Source: Thalassia testudinum
Lineage: Eukaryota > Streptophyta > Magnoliopsida > Alismatales > Hydrocharitaceae
DNA: 64,000 nucleotides
Direction: 5' to 3'
NCBI GenBank assembly: GCA_037157565.1
Contig: JAZHRO010000073.1
Coordinates: 19,288,501 to 19,352,500 of the forward strand
The notes below the pieces were generated by a model, which made no database searches, was not told the DNA's origin, and saw nothing but the letters and a program-made list of their open reading frames with translations. The position numbers and the translations under genes were made by a program. This document shows positions 52,544 through 63,852 of this stretch, piece after piece (the stretch's first letter is position 1; every line of letters starts with the position of its first letter).

Positions 52544-53705
52544 TGATCGCTTGAAAATTTGCAAAGGATTTTAGGTTTAGAAAACCTGTATCGTAGTATG
52601 GGCAATTCTTGGTGATCAAATAAAAATAACTGAGACTGTGAGTTCCGGGTCGAAGTCAGGGAGGTTACGTTTGATTATAAATCCACGTTGACTTTATTTC
52701 TTTTTAGTATTTTTCTTGGTTTTGTAATTTTTATGTGATTTTTTAATAGATAGAACAAGCATTGAGAAATAAGACTAAGCTAAGCAATAGTATATAAAGA
52801 GATAGGGAGAGAGAACGAAACTGATATTATGAATTAACAATGCTTATTACAACTAAAATAGAGAAAATGCAATAAAAGAGAGAGAGAAATATGAAAAATC
52901 TCCTAACACGGTTGCCCGACGAAACGACTGCGCTTAGCAGCGGTTGGACGAAGGACGTGTGAAGATTGGACAACGGGGTGAGGTGGAGGAAGAATACAGG
53001 TAGAGGGAATCTTAGGCCAAGCTAGATGGGAATATGAGGTGAGGGAAGAGGCTACTAGACTAAGGAAATGGGGGTAAGGAGGTGGAAGTGATCTCTTCTT
53101 GGAATGGCGGTGAGAGGATGACCCTAGGGTATCCTATGAAGGTGGTGAGGTATGGAAGAATATTGGTCGGGGGAGGAAATTTCTAAGCTCATAGGGGACC
53201 TTAGGGCTTAGGAATAGAGCTTTAGGAGCTTTAGTAGGTTTCCTAGGCTCTAGGATAGGTGGTGGAGATGTAAGAAGAGATGGTTGACAAAGGAATGGGT
53301 TGGTAGGCTTTTTATAGTGGAAAGGAGGGTCTTGGGTCAGCCAATGGCGTGTGGTGGTGCTCAATTTGCGTGCATGAGGCATGTGCCACACGTGACGCAC
53401 GCACAATGCGTGTGTATTAGAGAGGATGCGCGAAGCAACAACTGTCGCAAGGGGAGCATATGTGAGTCGTCAGATCGTCATCGTATGGCTATGAGAGTAC
53501 GAGGATTGCACCTCTCAATCGCACTAAGGGCGCTCTTGACCATCTGTAGCGCCACGTGGCGCCTCCATCACCACATGATTGTGATTGCGCAACCGAAATC
53601 ATGCGTAGCATGCATCGTTCGATCAGCGAGAAGACGTGGTGCTCCTTCTGTCGCTGGATCTTCATTGAGAGGTCGAATTTTCTCATGCCTACCCTGAGGA
53701 AGAGG
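52544..53705 (-). repeat. El-9: partial Athila-like LTR, minus orientation
   Basis: It starts tgatcgcttgaaaa on plus, directly after copia text. It contains the LTR end motif of this superfamily ('gggtcgaagtcagggaggttacg', 52646-52670, compare 'gaacacaggaaggctacg' in El-4) and a reverse TATA site 'tttttata' near 53309. The right part around 'gccacgtggcgcctcc' is loosely like 17360-17400. No LTR start or internal region is seen, so it is truncated on the right near 53705. Confidence 0.6.
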
Positions 53706-53711
53706 CACAGA

Positions 53712-55340
53712 TCAGGATTGGAGTTGACCATTCTTTGGTATACTCTTTGGTCCTCCCAATTCGAGTTGACCATTCTTCATCTTGTAGGCCCAATCTTTTA
53801 CATTGAAATCTTCTTTGAAACCTACAAAACAACATTCTAATTGGTTTCTCGGTATCCAAGTTAGCTTGGATCCAGGCTTATTAGTTGGTCTCCTTGATGG
53901 AGATCCTTTCTCAACCTTTTGACTTGTGCTAACTCCATTTAACAATTTATCTGATTTTTCTTTAAGACAAGTAAGATCATTTTCAATAAAACTCATCTTG
54001 CTTTTTAAGATAGAAATCTCAGATTTAATCAATGTATTTTCTTCAATCAATTTAGTATTATTCAAAATAAGGTCATGACTTTCTATTATAAGAGCATTCT
54101 TTTCAGATTTAATGGAATCAAAAGAAGCATTTAAGTCTTGATTTTTAACAACAAGATTATCTACTTCACTTTTTAAGACTCTAGTTTCCTTTTTCAAATT
54201 TTTATGCTCTAACTTTAATGATTTACTAAGTTCGTACAATTCTTCAAATGCTTCTTGCAACTCATTAAATGAATTTACCTCCTTGTTGTCATCTTTATCT
54301 TTACTATCACTCGCAATGGCCATGAAACTCATGCAAGCGATTTCGTTATTGGTCCTGGGATCCTCCTCTTCTTCCTCCTCCGAGGTTGAGTAATCCCAAG
54401 TGACTTGGAATGCCTTCTTCTTGTATCTCTTCTCCTTCCCTTTCTTCTTCTCCTTCTTGATAAGAGGGCATTCGGGTCGAAGATGTCCCTTTTCGTTGCA
54501 ATGATAGCAACGTATCAGGCTGTCTTACTCCTTCCCCTTCTTTGAATCCCTGCAAAACTTAGAGAATTTCTTAAATAAAATCCTAAGGTCTTCGTCATCG
54601 GAACTTACCTCGATATTTGATGCGGCTTTGAAGGCTAAGCTCTTTCTTGGCTTTGGCTCCGGTGTATCCTTCTTCTTTTGCTTCATCTTTGTCTCATAGG
54701 CCATGAGATTGCTTAAGAGATCCTCCATGTTGAGCTCCTCTACTTCATTCGCCTCTTCGATGGCAGTGACCTTTTGTTCCTACTCCGATCCAGGGGAACG
54801 AAGAAGCTTTCCTTGAAGCTCCCCCTTAATAAAGGTCTTACCTAAAGCTTTTATGTTGTTCACTACAAGAGTGAACCTTGTATACATCTCACTCAACGAT
54901 TCATTAGATTTCATAACAAAAGATTCAAATTCTTGAGATAAAACATTAATCTTAGAAGCTTTTACCTTTGAGTTACCCTCATGAGTTACCTCTAATGTAT
55001 GCTAAATCTCGTATGTGGTGTTGTATTACGAGATGCAGTTGAATTCCTCTAGGCTCAACGCGTAATATAAAGCATTCATCGTTTTGCATTGAGAGATAGC
55101 TCCCGAATTTGTTGCTACAAGTATCCTCCCTTGGGTTTCTCCGGAATGTCGAAGGGAGTCTCGCATCTAGCCCATATGGTGAAGTCGTTGGCTTAAAGCC
55201 ACGTCTTTATCGTTAGTTTCCAATACCCGTAGTTGCTCCTGTTGAAGTATGGAGGACGGGTACAGGATTGCCCTCATCATGTCTAGTTGCGGTGATGCTT
55301 CCCTCCATGCTTGGATCCCCGCTGGTGTGTTGCGCCAATG
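53712..55340 (-). pseudogene. El-10 gag of a Sirevirus-like copia element
   Basis: Minus order: a start near 55308 (MEGSITATRHDEGN), broken UBN2-type text, then MEDLLSNLMAYETKMKQKKK (54728; usual ELIGSLMTYE), an acidic DDEDLRILFKKFSKFCRD, and a CCHC zinc knuckle C-Y-H-C-N-E-K-G-H-L-R-P-E-C (about 54509-54469). A 206-codon coiled-coil tail follows (54332-53712: LQEAFEELYELSKSLKLEHK, then repeated leucine/isoleucine heptads). A long coiled-coil gag C-terminus fits Sirevirus gag. At least three frameshifts or stops occur. Protease and pol are absent; the sequence meets El-9 at about 53710. Confidence 0.85.
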
Positions 55341-55351
55341 TCGTGAGACCT

Positions 55352-55363
55352 GCTTTGATACCA
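55352..55363 (-). other. El-10 primer-binding site (initiator tRNA-Met type)
   Basis: Minus tggtatcaaagc matches tggtatcagagc of Sireviruses with one G-to-A change. It lies two bases from the LTR end, as in El-11. Confidence 0.88.
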
Positions 55364-55365
55364 AT

Positions 55366-56192
55366 TGTAGGTTCTGACGGAGGGGGTGAGATGTACGTGA
55401 TAAGAAAATAATGCAAAAATATAAACAACAATCTCACAAAAGCAATCCCACAAATGAACACAAGAATTTTTAGGTGGAAACCTAAATCTGAGTAAAAACC
55501 ACCACCTCAACCTCGTTGATTGATTTAGTCGATCAAATCCACTATTCAAACTACTTGAACGAGAGTAGTTCAACCTCTTACAAGTACACTACTTTGAACC
55601 GAGGGTAGCGTACCTCAAACCCCTCCACTTTACGAGGAATATTTTGTCTCGAGGTGGAGATGGGAATTTGCAAAGTGAATATCCAAACAAAACCAAATTA
55701 CAAATATCCCGTAGAGCTACAAAGTAAATATGTTAAACTTAGCTTCTAGAGGAAAAGATACTTCCTTGAGATGGAAGTGTGTCGGCTAGCAACGCGGTGT
55801 ACGTGAACCACGCAAAGCACATGGATGCTCTCAAATATACGAAGGTGGGAGAGTGAGTGTGCAACGAAGGCAGTGCTCTCAGATGTGGAGACTAAGGCTT
55901 GGAGAGAAAGATCACTTCTAGATGATTTCTTTCTTCTCTTGGACACAATGTGAGTGGAAGTAGTTTCTCAAGGTGTGTTTTGCTTAGGAAGGGTTCTTTC
56001 CTATTTATAGAGGTCCTAAGAATGTTCAAGAAGGCCTTGGAGAGGGCTTATAGCCGTTGGAATCAAATCCAAGGTAAATCAGGCCGAAATCAGGGTAATA
56101 ATGACTCTAACAGAGTTATCAGATGTCTAATGTTCTAGTTAGACATCTAATGCATATTTTTGATGTTTGCTCTAAAGTGTCAAAGTTCCTAA
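55366..56192 (-). repeat. El-10 5' LTR, truncated by El-11
   Basis: On minus it ends ...cctaca before the PBS. Its text 'ctgatttcggcctgattt', 'tccaacggctata' and 'cctctataaatagg' matches El-3a (8620-8710), so both belong to one copia family. A TATA box is at 56002-56010 (reverse). Only decayed forms of the GACGTC words remain (agatgtct 56121, agacatct 56141). The LTR is cut at 56192 by the start of El-11; its other part must lie beyond the window. Confidence 0.88.
56002..56010 (-). promoter_or_regulatory. TATA box of El-10 LTR
   Basis: Tatttatag on plus, ctataaata on minus, homologous to the box at 8702 in El-3a. Confidence 0.7.
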
Positions 56193-56419
56193 TGTAAGCA
56201 CCTCTGTTTTGATATACCAAAATTATGTTTATTGCTAGACTAACATTTTAAGACTATCTCGAATCAAAGTATTAAAGCATTTTTCAAGACAAGAGAAGAT
56301 AGTTGTTGATGTACGTCTTTTTTATTTATTTGAGTCTATGACATTATTGTAAGGAACCTCAAATAAAACTCAAATACGAATTTTTCGCGCATCTTTTTCA
56401 AAACCAAACTTTTAGGGTT

Positions 56420-56615
56420 ATTGATCGACCAAACTAGTTAATTGATCGACCAAATCACTTTGATCGACCAACCAAATTAATTGACCGATCAAATCAGCCC
56501 ATTTTAGGAAGTTGAGAAAAATCCTCTTGATCGACCAACCAAGCTAATTGATCAATCAAGCAGTGATTGACAAACATTCTTAATTGATCAACCAAATTGC
56601 CTTTTGATCGACCAA
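56420..56615. promoter_or_regulatory. GATCGACCA word array in El-11 LTR
   Basis: Five exact gatcgacca words and several variants (gaccgatca, gatcaatca, gatcaacca) lie in under 200 bp and end just upstream of the TATA box. The same word recurs eight times in the spacer at 61321-62180. Confidence 0.65.
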
Positions 56616-56645
56616 TTTAATTTCCTATTCAGGTAAAACTTTTTG

Positions 56646-56653
56646 TATAAATA
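56646..56653 (+). promoter_or_regulatory. TATA box of El-11 5' LTR
   Basis: Tataaata in 'ttttgtataaatagtgg', about 30 bp after the last word of the array. Confidence 0.7.
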
Positions 56654-57198
56654 GTGGTTGCATGCAGCCCATTCCTTTACAACTTTTAAACAGAAACACC
56701 AGTCAAAAATAGAGTTTCTCATGCTTATTTCGAAAGGCTTTCACGCCCCATTCTTCATGCTCTTCGAAAGCATGATGCCTTGAACCTCTACGAAAAATCA
56801 GTTTGATCATTTATTGAGGTTCCATAGAATTCATATTCTTGTTATACTATTTTGTTGTTTTGATTTGCGGATTCCAAGTCTGTTTGGAAGATTCGTGTTG
56901 TTGTTTTTGCTTCTCTTCAGGATAAAAAAAGAAGTGGTTTGTAAGAGGTTGTGTCACCCTCATTCAAGTGATATGGTTTAGTGGATTGACTAGCGATGCC
57001 TAGTCGGAAAAATCCTAGGCTGGGAGGCTTAGGTAGTGATTTTCACCCAGATCGGGTTTCTACTATAAATTAGGTGTACTTTGTGCTTCAATTCTTGTTG
57101 CTTTATTTTGATATGTGCATATATTTTTAAGCAATACTATTCACCCCTCTCCTCTACTATTTAGTTGTGATCCACAGGATATTCTTAGCATCCTCACT

Positions 57199-57210
57199 TA
57201 GTATCAGAGC
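57199..57210 (+). other. El-11 primer-binding site (initiator tRNA-Met type)
   Basis: Tagtatcagagc matches tggtatcagagc with one G-to-A change, two bases after the LTR end. Confidence 0.88.
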
Positions 57211-57223
57211 GTAGTTGTCTAGA

Positions 57224-58260
57224 ATGATGTCAAAGTCTTCTGTCGACAAATACACTGAGGGGCAATCTGCTATTCGTCCTCCACTTTTCGACAGAACAAA
57301 CTATGGATATTGGAAGACTAGGATGTAAATTTTCCTTGAATCCATGGACTTTGAGGTATGGGATGTCATTGCATCCAAGTACACTCATCCTGAAATCAAG
57401 GAAGAAGTGGTGGTGACACCAGACCTGAAGAAGATGGCAACCCACAATGCCAAAGCAATGAACGCAATCTTCTGTGGACTTTCAAAGGCAGAATTCAACC
57501 GCGTCTCTGCATGCAAAACAACATATGAGATCTGGAGCATACTAGAAGTCACCCATGAAGGAACAACTAAAGTAAAGGAAACCAAAGTAAATTTACTAAC
57601 GCAAAATAACGAGCTTTTCAGGATGAAGAAAGGTGAGTCAATCAAGGAGATGTTCACGAGGTTTATGGATATCATAAACTCTCTAAGAAACCTAGATCAA
57701 GAGATAAAAAATGAAGCCTTGGTGAGAAAGATACTTTGATCACTCACTAGTGATTGGGAGACCAAGACCACAGCCATACAGGAATCGAAAGATCTATCTA
57801 CCCTAAAACTAGATGAACTTATCAGAAGCCTTATGGCCTACGAAGTTCAACTTCAGTACATGAAGGAACATAAAGATGAAGGATTAAAGAAGAAAGCTAT
57901 AGCCCTTGAAGCCATTCAGGAATTTGAAGAAACTTCAAGTACAAAAGAAGAGGAAGATATAGCACTTCTGTCCAGAAAATTTAGAAAGTTCCTAAAGGAT
58001 AAAAAGAATTGGGGGAAGAAGAAAGAAGACGCCAAGAGAGATGCAGTCATTTGTTACAACAGCAAGAGAAAGGGACATATCAAGAAAGATTGTCTACTTC
58101 TCAGGAAGGAATCAAATAACAAAAAGAAGCACTTCAGAAAAGATGGAAAGAAGAAAGCTTTTACGGCAACATGGGATGAATTAGACTCAAGCTCAGAAGA
58201 AGAAGAAGAAACTGAAGAAGAAGAAGCTCTTCTCGGACTAATGGCAGTAGAAGATGAGGA
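57224..58260 (+). pseudogene. El-11 gag
   Basis: The start at 57224 is chosen because the frame reads MMSKSSVDKYTEGQ, then RPPLFDRTNYGYWKTRM, the standard start of copia UBN2/DUF4219-type gag. A TAA follows at 57326. The same frame goes on with DFEVWDVIASKYTHPEIKEE, AKAMNAIFCGLSKAEFNRVS, ELFRMKKGESIKEMFTRFMD and INSLRNLDQEI (the UBN2 region), then a TGA at 57737, LDELIRSLMAYEVQ, a lysine-rich stretch and a zinc knuckle CYNSKRKGHIKKDC (58042-58092). In that knuckle the second Cys is Ser. An acidic run of E/D (residues near 58190-58260) precedes protease. Confidence 0.9.
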
Positions 58261-58815
58261 AAGAGAAGAAAGAAAATGGATTATGGACAATGGTTGTTCC
58301 AAGCACATGACTGGTGAAGAAGACCTATTCCTGCAGCTTAATCGTCAGGAAGGTGGTACGGTCACATTTAGGAACAACCACAAGGACCATATTATTAGTA
58401 TTGGACAAATTGGTAACTCTTCTACTTTTTTTGATAATATACATTTAGTTAAAGGCTTAAAACATAATCTATTAAGTGTAAGCCAAATATATGATAAAGG
58501 AAATAAAATCATATTCACATCAAAAGATTTTAAAATTCGTAACAAAGAAACAAAACAAATTATTCTTAAAGGAAATAGATATAAAGATATCTACACTGTA
58601 AACTTCGACAAATATGATAGTCTTGAATGTCTAGTTGTATCTGATGAAGAAGCAACACTTTGGCATAAGTGACTAGGTCATGTTCACATGGGTAATTAGT
58701 AAACTTGTGTAACATGAGCTTATCAAGCGACTACTAAAGATCAACTTCAAGAAAAGCAAAGTTTGCGATTCTTGTCAAGTTGATAAACAAATCAAAAATC
58801 CATTTAAACCAAAAA
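58261..58815 (+). pseudogene. El-11 protease and integrase zinc-binding region
   Basis: WIMDNGCSKHMTG (58278-58316) is the copia protease site; the family has DSG, here DNG, a single transition in the catalytic motif. The GAG-pre-integrase segment follows: GLKHNLLSVSQIYDKGNKI, FKIRNKETKQIILKGNRYKD and LWHK before a TGA at 58670 (usual LWHRRLGH). Then comes GHVHM with the second His, a frameshift at about 58700, a TAA at 58710 and the Cys pair CDSCQ near 58770. All elements of the HHCC finger are present but in two frames. Confidence 0.88.
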
Positions 58816-58817
58816 GG

Positions 58818-59825
58818 ATGGCTAGCACTTCTCAACCCTTGGAGTTACTTCACTTAGACTTATTCGGACCAACCAAATCCAAAAGCCTAAGTTGGCGCAA
58901 ATATTATTTAGTAAATATTTTTGACTTCTCTAGATTTACTTGGGTACCCTTCTTAAAAAGTAAAGACTTAACCATAGATGCCTTTAGCAAACTAGTTAGA
59001 AGATTTGAGAATGAGAAAGGATCTGAGGTAATTAGAATCAGAAGTGATCATGGTGGAGAATTTGAAAATGAATCTTTTTCAAATTTTTGTGATCAATATG
59101 GAATCAAACATGAGTTTTCCTTCCTTAGAGCTGCACCTCAGAATGGTGTAGTTGAGAGGAAAAATAGGACTTTGCAAGAATGTGCTCGTACAATACTGTG
59201 CAAGTCAAAGCTACCTCGATATTTTTGGGTAGAGGCTGTAAACATTGCTTGCTATATCCAAAATAGAACCTTGATCAGACCAATCCTAAAGAAGACACCT
59301 TTTGAACTCTATCAAGGGAGAACACCTAGAATTTCCCACTTCAAGATTTTCGGATGTCGATGCTTTATACTTAACGCTAAATATAATCTTGATAAGTTCG
59401 ATGCTAAAAGCACGGAAGGGATTTTCTTAGGTTATTCAACCAAAAGTAAAGCCTATAAGGCCTTCAATAAGAAGAATTCTGTTGTTGAGGAAACCATGCA
59501 TATATCATTTGATGAAACAGTTGTTCAACCTAAATCTTCTACGATTGATGATGATGAACCAGTACATGATCCATCGAACATTGCAGAAGAGAATATTTCT
59601 AATGATTTACCCAAAGATATCTCTTTTGCGAAAGATCATCCTAAAGAACTAGTAATAGGAGATTTGTCAAAAGGAGTTCAAACCAGATCTTCCCTTAACA
59701 CACTAGCCTTTGCAGCCTTTGTTTCACAATTAGAACCTAAAAATGTTAAGGAAGCCTTCTCAGACAACTGTTGGATTATTGCTATGGAAGATGAGCTAAA
59801 TCAATTCAAGAAAAATCAAGTATGA
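58818..59825 (+). pseudogene. El-11 integrase core and start of RT
   Basis: A 335-codon open frame starts in the integrase: LELLHLDLFGPTKSKSLS with the first catalytic Asp, YLVNIFDFSRFTWV, IRIRSDHGGEFENESF with the second Asp, and APQNGVVERKNRT with the catalytic Glu, so the D,D,E triad is complete. ARTILCKSKLPRYFWVEAVN, HFKIFGCRCFILNAK, and FDAKSTEGIFLGYSTKSKAY follow (end of core). An acidic linker then leads to NVKEAFSDNCWIIAMEDELN, the beginning of RT. It ends at a TGA (59823) where the family has Trp (NQVWEL). Best preserved coding stretch in the window. Confidence 0.92.
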
Positions 59826-60395
59826 GAACTTGTTTCAAAGCCTGAATCACAAGCCATTATAGGTACCAAGTGGGTTTTTAGAAACAAACTTGATGAATCA
59901 GGAAGTGTAATTAGAAATAAAGCTAGAGTTGTGGCTCAAGGATATAATCAAGAAGAAGAAATAGATTTTGATGAAACATATGCACCTATTGCTTGACTAG
60001 AATCTGTTAGAATGTTGCTAGCTTTTGCAGCCCATATGGAATTCAAACTCTTCCAAATGGATGTCAAAAGTGCCTTTCTAAATGGATTCATCAAAGAGGA
60101 AGTCTTTGTTAAACAACCTCCTAGTTTTGAAGATCCAAATCATACAGAACACGTATACAAATTAAATAAAACATTATATGGTCTAAAACAAGCTCCACGA
60201 GCTTGGTATGATAGATTAAAATCATATTTAATTAATAATGAGTTTAAAATTGGTCAAATAGATCCAACCTTATTTACCAAAAGAAAAGAAAATGATTTCT
60301 TAATAATTCAAATATATGTAGATGATATCATTTTTGGTGCTACTAATGATCTACTTTGCCAAGAATTTGCAAAGGTAATGTAGGATCAATTTGAG
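59826..60395 (+). pseudogene. El-11 reverse transcriptase
   Basis: The frame continues with IIGTKWVFRNKLDESGSVIR, NKARVVAQGYNQEEEIDFDE and TYAPIA, then a TGA at 59994 where Arg is usual (ARLES). The 123-codon frame 60012-60383 has FKLFQMDVKSAFLNGFIKEE, LNKTLYGLKQAPRAWYDRLK and IYVDDIIFGATND, with both Asp of the YVDD active site and the Asp of QMDVKSAF intact. It ends at a TAG (60381) where Gln is usual. All parts are in one frame (frame of 58818), so only single-base stops separate them. Confidence 0.92.
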
Positions 60396-61250
60396 ATGAG
60401 CATGATGGGAGAACTCAAGTTCTTCCTAGGTCTTCAGATTGATCAAATATCCTCTGGAATCTTCATATCTCAAACAAAATACATAGCAGAGATACTGAAG
60501 AAATTCTCAATGGATAAAGTCAAAAGTAAGGAAACACTGATGGCAGCCTCTACCCAATTAAAAACTGATGACACAGGTAAATCAGTAGATCAAAAACTAT
60601 ACAAAAGCATGATAGGATCTCTATTATATTTAACTGCAAGTAGACCTGACATTCTATTCTGTACTTCTTTTTGTGCTTGCTTTCAAGTAAACCCTAAAGA
60701 ATCACATCTACATGCTGTTAAAAGAATACTTAGATATCTAAATAACACACAAGACTTGGGACATTTTTATCCAAAGTCAGACACATTGGAATTATGTTCC
60801 TTTTGTGAAGCTGACTATGCGGGTAGCTTCATAGACCAAAAGAGCACTAGTGGAACTTGTGAATTTCTCGGAAATTCCCTAGTCTCTTGGTTCTCTAGAA
60901 AACAAAATACTGTATCACTATCTACAACTGAAGCAGAATATGTAGCAGCATATTTAGCTTGTTCAAAATTATTGTGGATGAAACAAACATTACAATACTT
61001 TCGTTTATCTTATAAGAATAACAAGATTTTGTGTGACAACACAAGTGCTATTAACCTTTCAAAGAATCCAGTACAACACTATAGAACAAAACATATAGAT
61101 ATTAGACATCACTTTCTTAGAGATTATGTCTTAAAAGAAGATATCAACTTAGAATTTGTTAACATAGAAAGTTAATTAGCTGATATATTCACAAAACCAT
61201 TACCAAAAGATAGGTCTAATCTGATTTGTCATTCACTAGGTTTATCTAGA
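60396..61250 (+). pseudogene. El-11 RT thumb and RNase H
   Basis: A 259-codon frame starts at MSMMGELKFFLGLQIDQ. It includes YIAEILKKFSMDKVKSKETL, KSMIGSLLYLTASRPDILF, VKRILRYLNNTQDLG, then RNase H with FCEADYAGSFIDQKSTSGTC, VSWFSRKQNTVSLSTTEAEY, ILCDNTSAINLSKNPVQHYR and TKHIDIRHHFLRDYV. The RNase H acidic residues (D in ADYAG, E in TEAEY, D in CDNTS) are present. A TAA at 61173 replaces the usual Gln of QLADIFTKPL; LADIFTKPLPKDR follows in the same frame. Confidence 0.92.
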
Positions 61251-62249
61251 TTAAAAGAACTTAATTAATTGGCCTAATAAATGACTCTTTTATTGTTTTG
61301 ATCGATCAATTTTCAAAAATTGATCGACCAACCTTTGATTGATCAAAACTCTTGTTTGATCGACCAAAACTTGATTTTGCCTATCGGGAATTTTCCCTCC
61401 ACAACTCTGTCCTTTTGATCGATCAATCAAATTTTTTGATCGACCAATCTATTTGGGCGGGAATTTTCCCTCCAAACATTTAAACTCTATTTGACCAAAT
61501 ACTAATTTTGATCGACCATAAACCACTTTTGATCGACCAAAACTGGCGATTTCTCTTTTTGAAGATTGCGATCTTGTTTCCTCGTTTTACTTTCGTAATC
61601 CTCTCTTGCCATTTCTAACCTGTGATTAGTTGCCTTAAGTGTGTTTACCTATTTTACTAAGCACGTTCTCTATAAAACACCTCTTTTTTTTTAACCACAA
61701 ACACATATTTTTTTACTCTACAAATCCTTTGGTCCCTACTTCTAAAAACACACCCGACCCCACTTCTCTACTCCGATCGACCGATCGACCAACATCGCCA
61801 CCGATGACCACCTCGCACAAGCCATCTTCGTGCGTGGGTCAACCGTGCATCGGTCCTCATGTGTGCGTGCTCGCTCGTCACCTCCTCGCACCTCCATGCT
61901 TGCGCGACTTCGACCTCCTCGCACGCCCTCCATTCGGCCTCCGTTTTGATCGACCAACTTTGGTTTGATCTCGGTACATTCTAAACCTTGAATACATCCA
62001 TTCCTTTGAATTTTTCTTGTGTTTATAATGTGCTATGACTTACTCTCACTTGTTTGATCTTGAATGTGTATTTTTCTTGCGAAATTGTGTAGCATACATG
62101 AGTTTATCATCTTATCAAACACCTTTTTTTTCCGGTTTGAGGTCTTTTGGTCGACCAAATTCATTGGTTGATCGACCAAAAGTTTGATTCATTTTTGGTC
62201 GACCAATCAACTTTGTTGATCGTCCAATCGTGTTTTCCAGTACTTTACC
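61251..62249 (+). other. El-11 spacer between pol and extra ORF, with GATCGACCA words
   Basis: About 1 kb without a gene. I count eight exact gatcgacca words (61322-62175) and many variants such as gatcgatcaa and ggtcgaccaa. A TATA-like tctataaaac is at 61669-61678. The 109-codon frame 61639-61968 is not supported by any motif. In Sireviruses this spacer could hold a promoter or splice signal for the extra ORF; this is inference. Confidence 0.6.
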
Positions 62250-63681
62250 ATGGCACCCAAATGTCCACGCAACTCTTCTAGTCATTGTGATGATACTTTT
62301 GATCGCTTTTTCATTACCGATGTCGCTTATGATCATTTTTCATTGTTTACGAAATTCTCTCCGCATGTTGGCAGACTCATTGACTTCACTTATTTCGAGT
62401 CTATTTTCCCTGGGATCCACGAAAAATTTGCATACCATCAGATTTTACGTTTGTTTGAGCAGAACTTTTATGCAAGTTCTAAACATAGCCGCATTCCCGG
62501 TGTTGATCCCATGGCCTATCACCTATTTTATGCCAATCTCAAAGATATAGGTGAAGGCTCGAACATCGAGTTGACCTCGAACGTCTACGGGATATAAGTT
62601 CTAGTCAATGTAGATGTTTTGATTGAGATTCTTGGTTGTCCTTCTGTTGGACCTACTTTTCTTGATTTACATCAGCAGACACAGTCTGACACCATCAGGG
62701 AGACCCTGCTCACTTCCTTTCATTTTGACTTGGGCCGTCCTGCCAAGTCACCCTATTTTCGACGTTTGCCTCATTTTCTTAATCGTGTATTTTTGTGGAA
62801 TTTCATGTCTAAGTTCACATCTTTTGAGAACTGCCCTGGCATTGATCACCCTCTATGCATTTATGAAGAACAAACGGTTCAACTGGAACCATTTGATTAT
62901 TTATCTCATGAGTAAACCACTGAGCAGCTCCTTTCAGTTTGAGACACTTCTCTCCCATATCTTTCTTCACTTCAGTGTGCCCATGGACATCAATCATAAA
63001 CAGTTTATCACTCGTGTCTCCATATTCGATAAACTCACATATGCGAAGATGGAGCAAGCATAGGGAGCCCGTGGTGCGGAATCACAACAAGAGCAGCAGC
63101 AGCAGCAGATTGCAGTACCTCCTCCGTTCCCGCCTTATGAGCACTTCACTGTGACTTGTCCAACTCCAGTGTGACCATCACCCTCCTTCTACGACCAGGA
63201 CTGGAGCCTCTTGAACAAACAGATTTCAGGTAGGGACTTCGTCACTATTCAAGATGTGACCAGTGGTATTTCTCTGATGATGCATAGTCAACGAAAGACT
63301 AACATGGTTATGATGAGGCATGGGCATTAGGTATTAGAGTACCTGAATGTTTAGAGTGAATTTTTGGACAAACTTGGAGAGTCAGTTCACAGCATTCAGC
63401 AGGAGCTTCATCGACCTCCTCAACCTCATCGTTTGACTACCATGCCTTCAGCACCTCCTCCTCCTACATCACCAGCAGTGCCATCAGCATTAGTAGGACT
63501 GGCTGACTAGCATATTACTCCTCGTAGGACATCCAGGCATTCGATACCTTGTTTATCAGCTCAGCGATGCCTTTGCCTTGGTCAGCCTGCATCTTCTGAG
63601 AGATCAAATTCACTGGATCTCGAGATGGACACTGATCTTCAGAGCACTATGGATGCCTTCATGGCATTATTAGATGATTAG
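62250..63681 (+). pseudogene. El-11 extra ORF after pol (Sirevirus env-like position)
   Basis: Start MAPKCPRNSSSHCDDTFDRF at 62250; the frame continues through FVLRLFEQNFY-like text to a TAA at 62595, then to 62915 in the same frame (FLDLHQQTQSDTIRETLLTS). Near 62880 the reading moves to the next frame with RFNWNHLIIYLMSK and SFQFETLLSHIFLHFSVPMD, resembling the text of Sirevirus third ORFs and plant-transposon proteins of unknown role. The C-terminus is Q- and P-rich (EQQQQQIAVPPPFPPYE), then a short amphipathic segment (GESVHSIQQELH) and TMDAFMALLDD to the TAG at 63679. No signal peptide or clear membrane anchor is seen, so 'envelope' is only a positional name. Confidence 0.7.
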
Positions 63682-63852
63682 ATGATTATATTTATCTCTG
63701 TTTCTATCTTGGCATGTATAACTTTATTTTTCTCAGAACATTCTATGTATTGCTTATATAGATTGGTTATTTATGCATAATATATCTCTCTCAGTTTTGT
63801 GTTTTTTCTAGCTCTCTTATATTGCATGACATTTTTCTTGAATTATTTGTTT

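Larger units (their letters stand above)
56193..57196 (+). repeat. El-11 5' LTR (1,004 bp)
   Basis: It starts TGTAAGCACC, as does the 3' LTR at 63984, and ends tcctca two bases before the PBS. The part 56950-57180 is homologous to the end of El-3a (the 'tagtcggaaaaatccta' and 'gattttcacccag' blocks). It contains a word array at 56420-56615 and a TATA box at 56646-56653. Confidence 0.9.
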
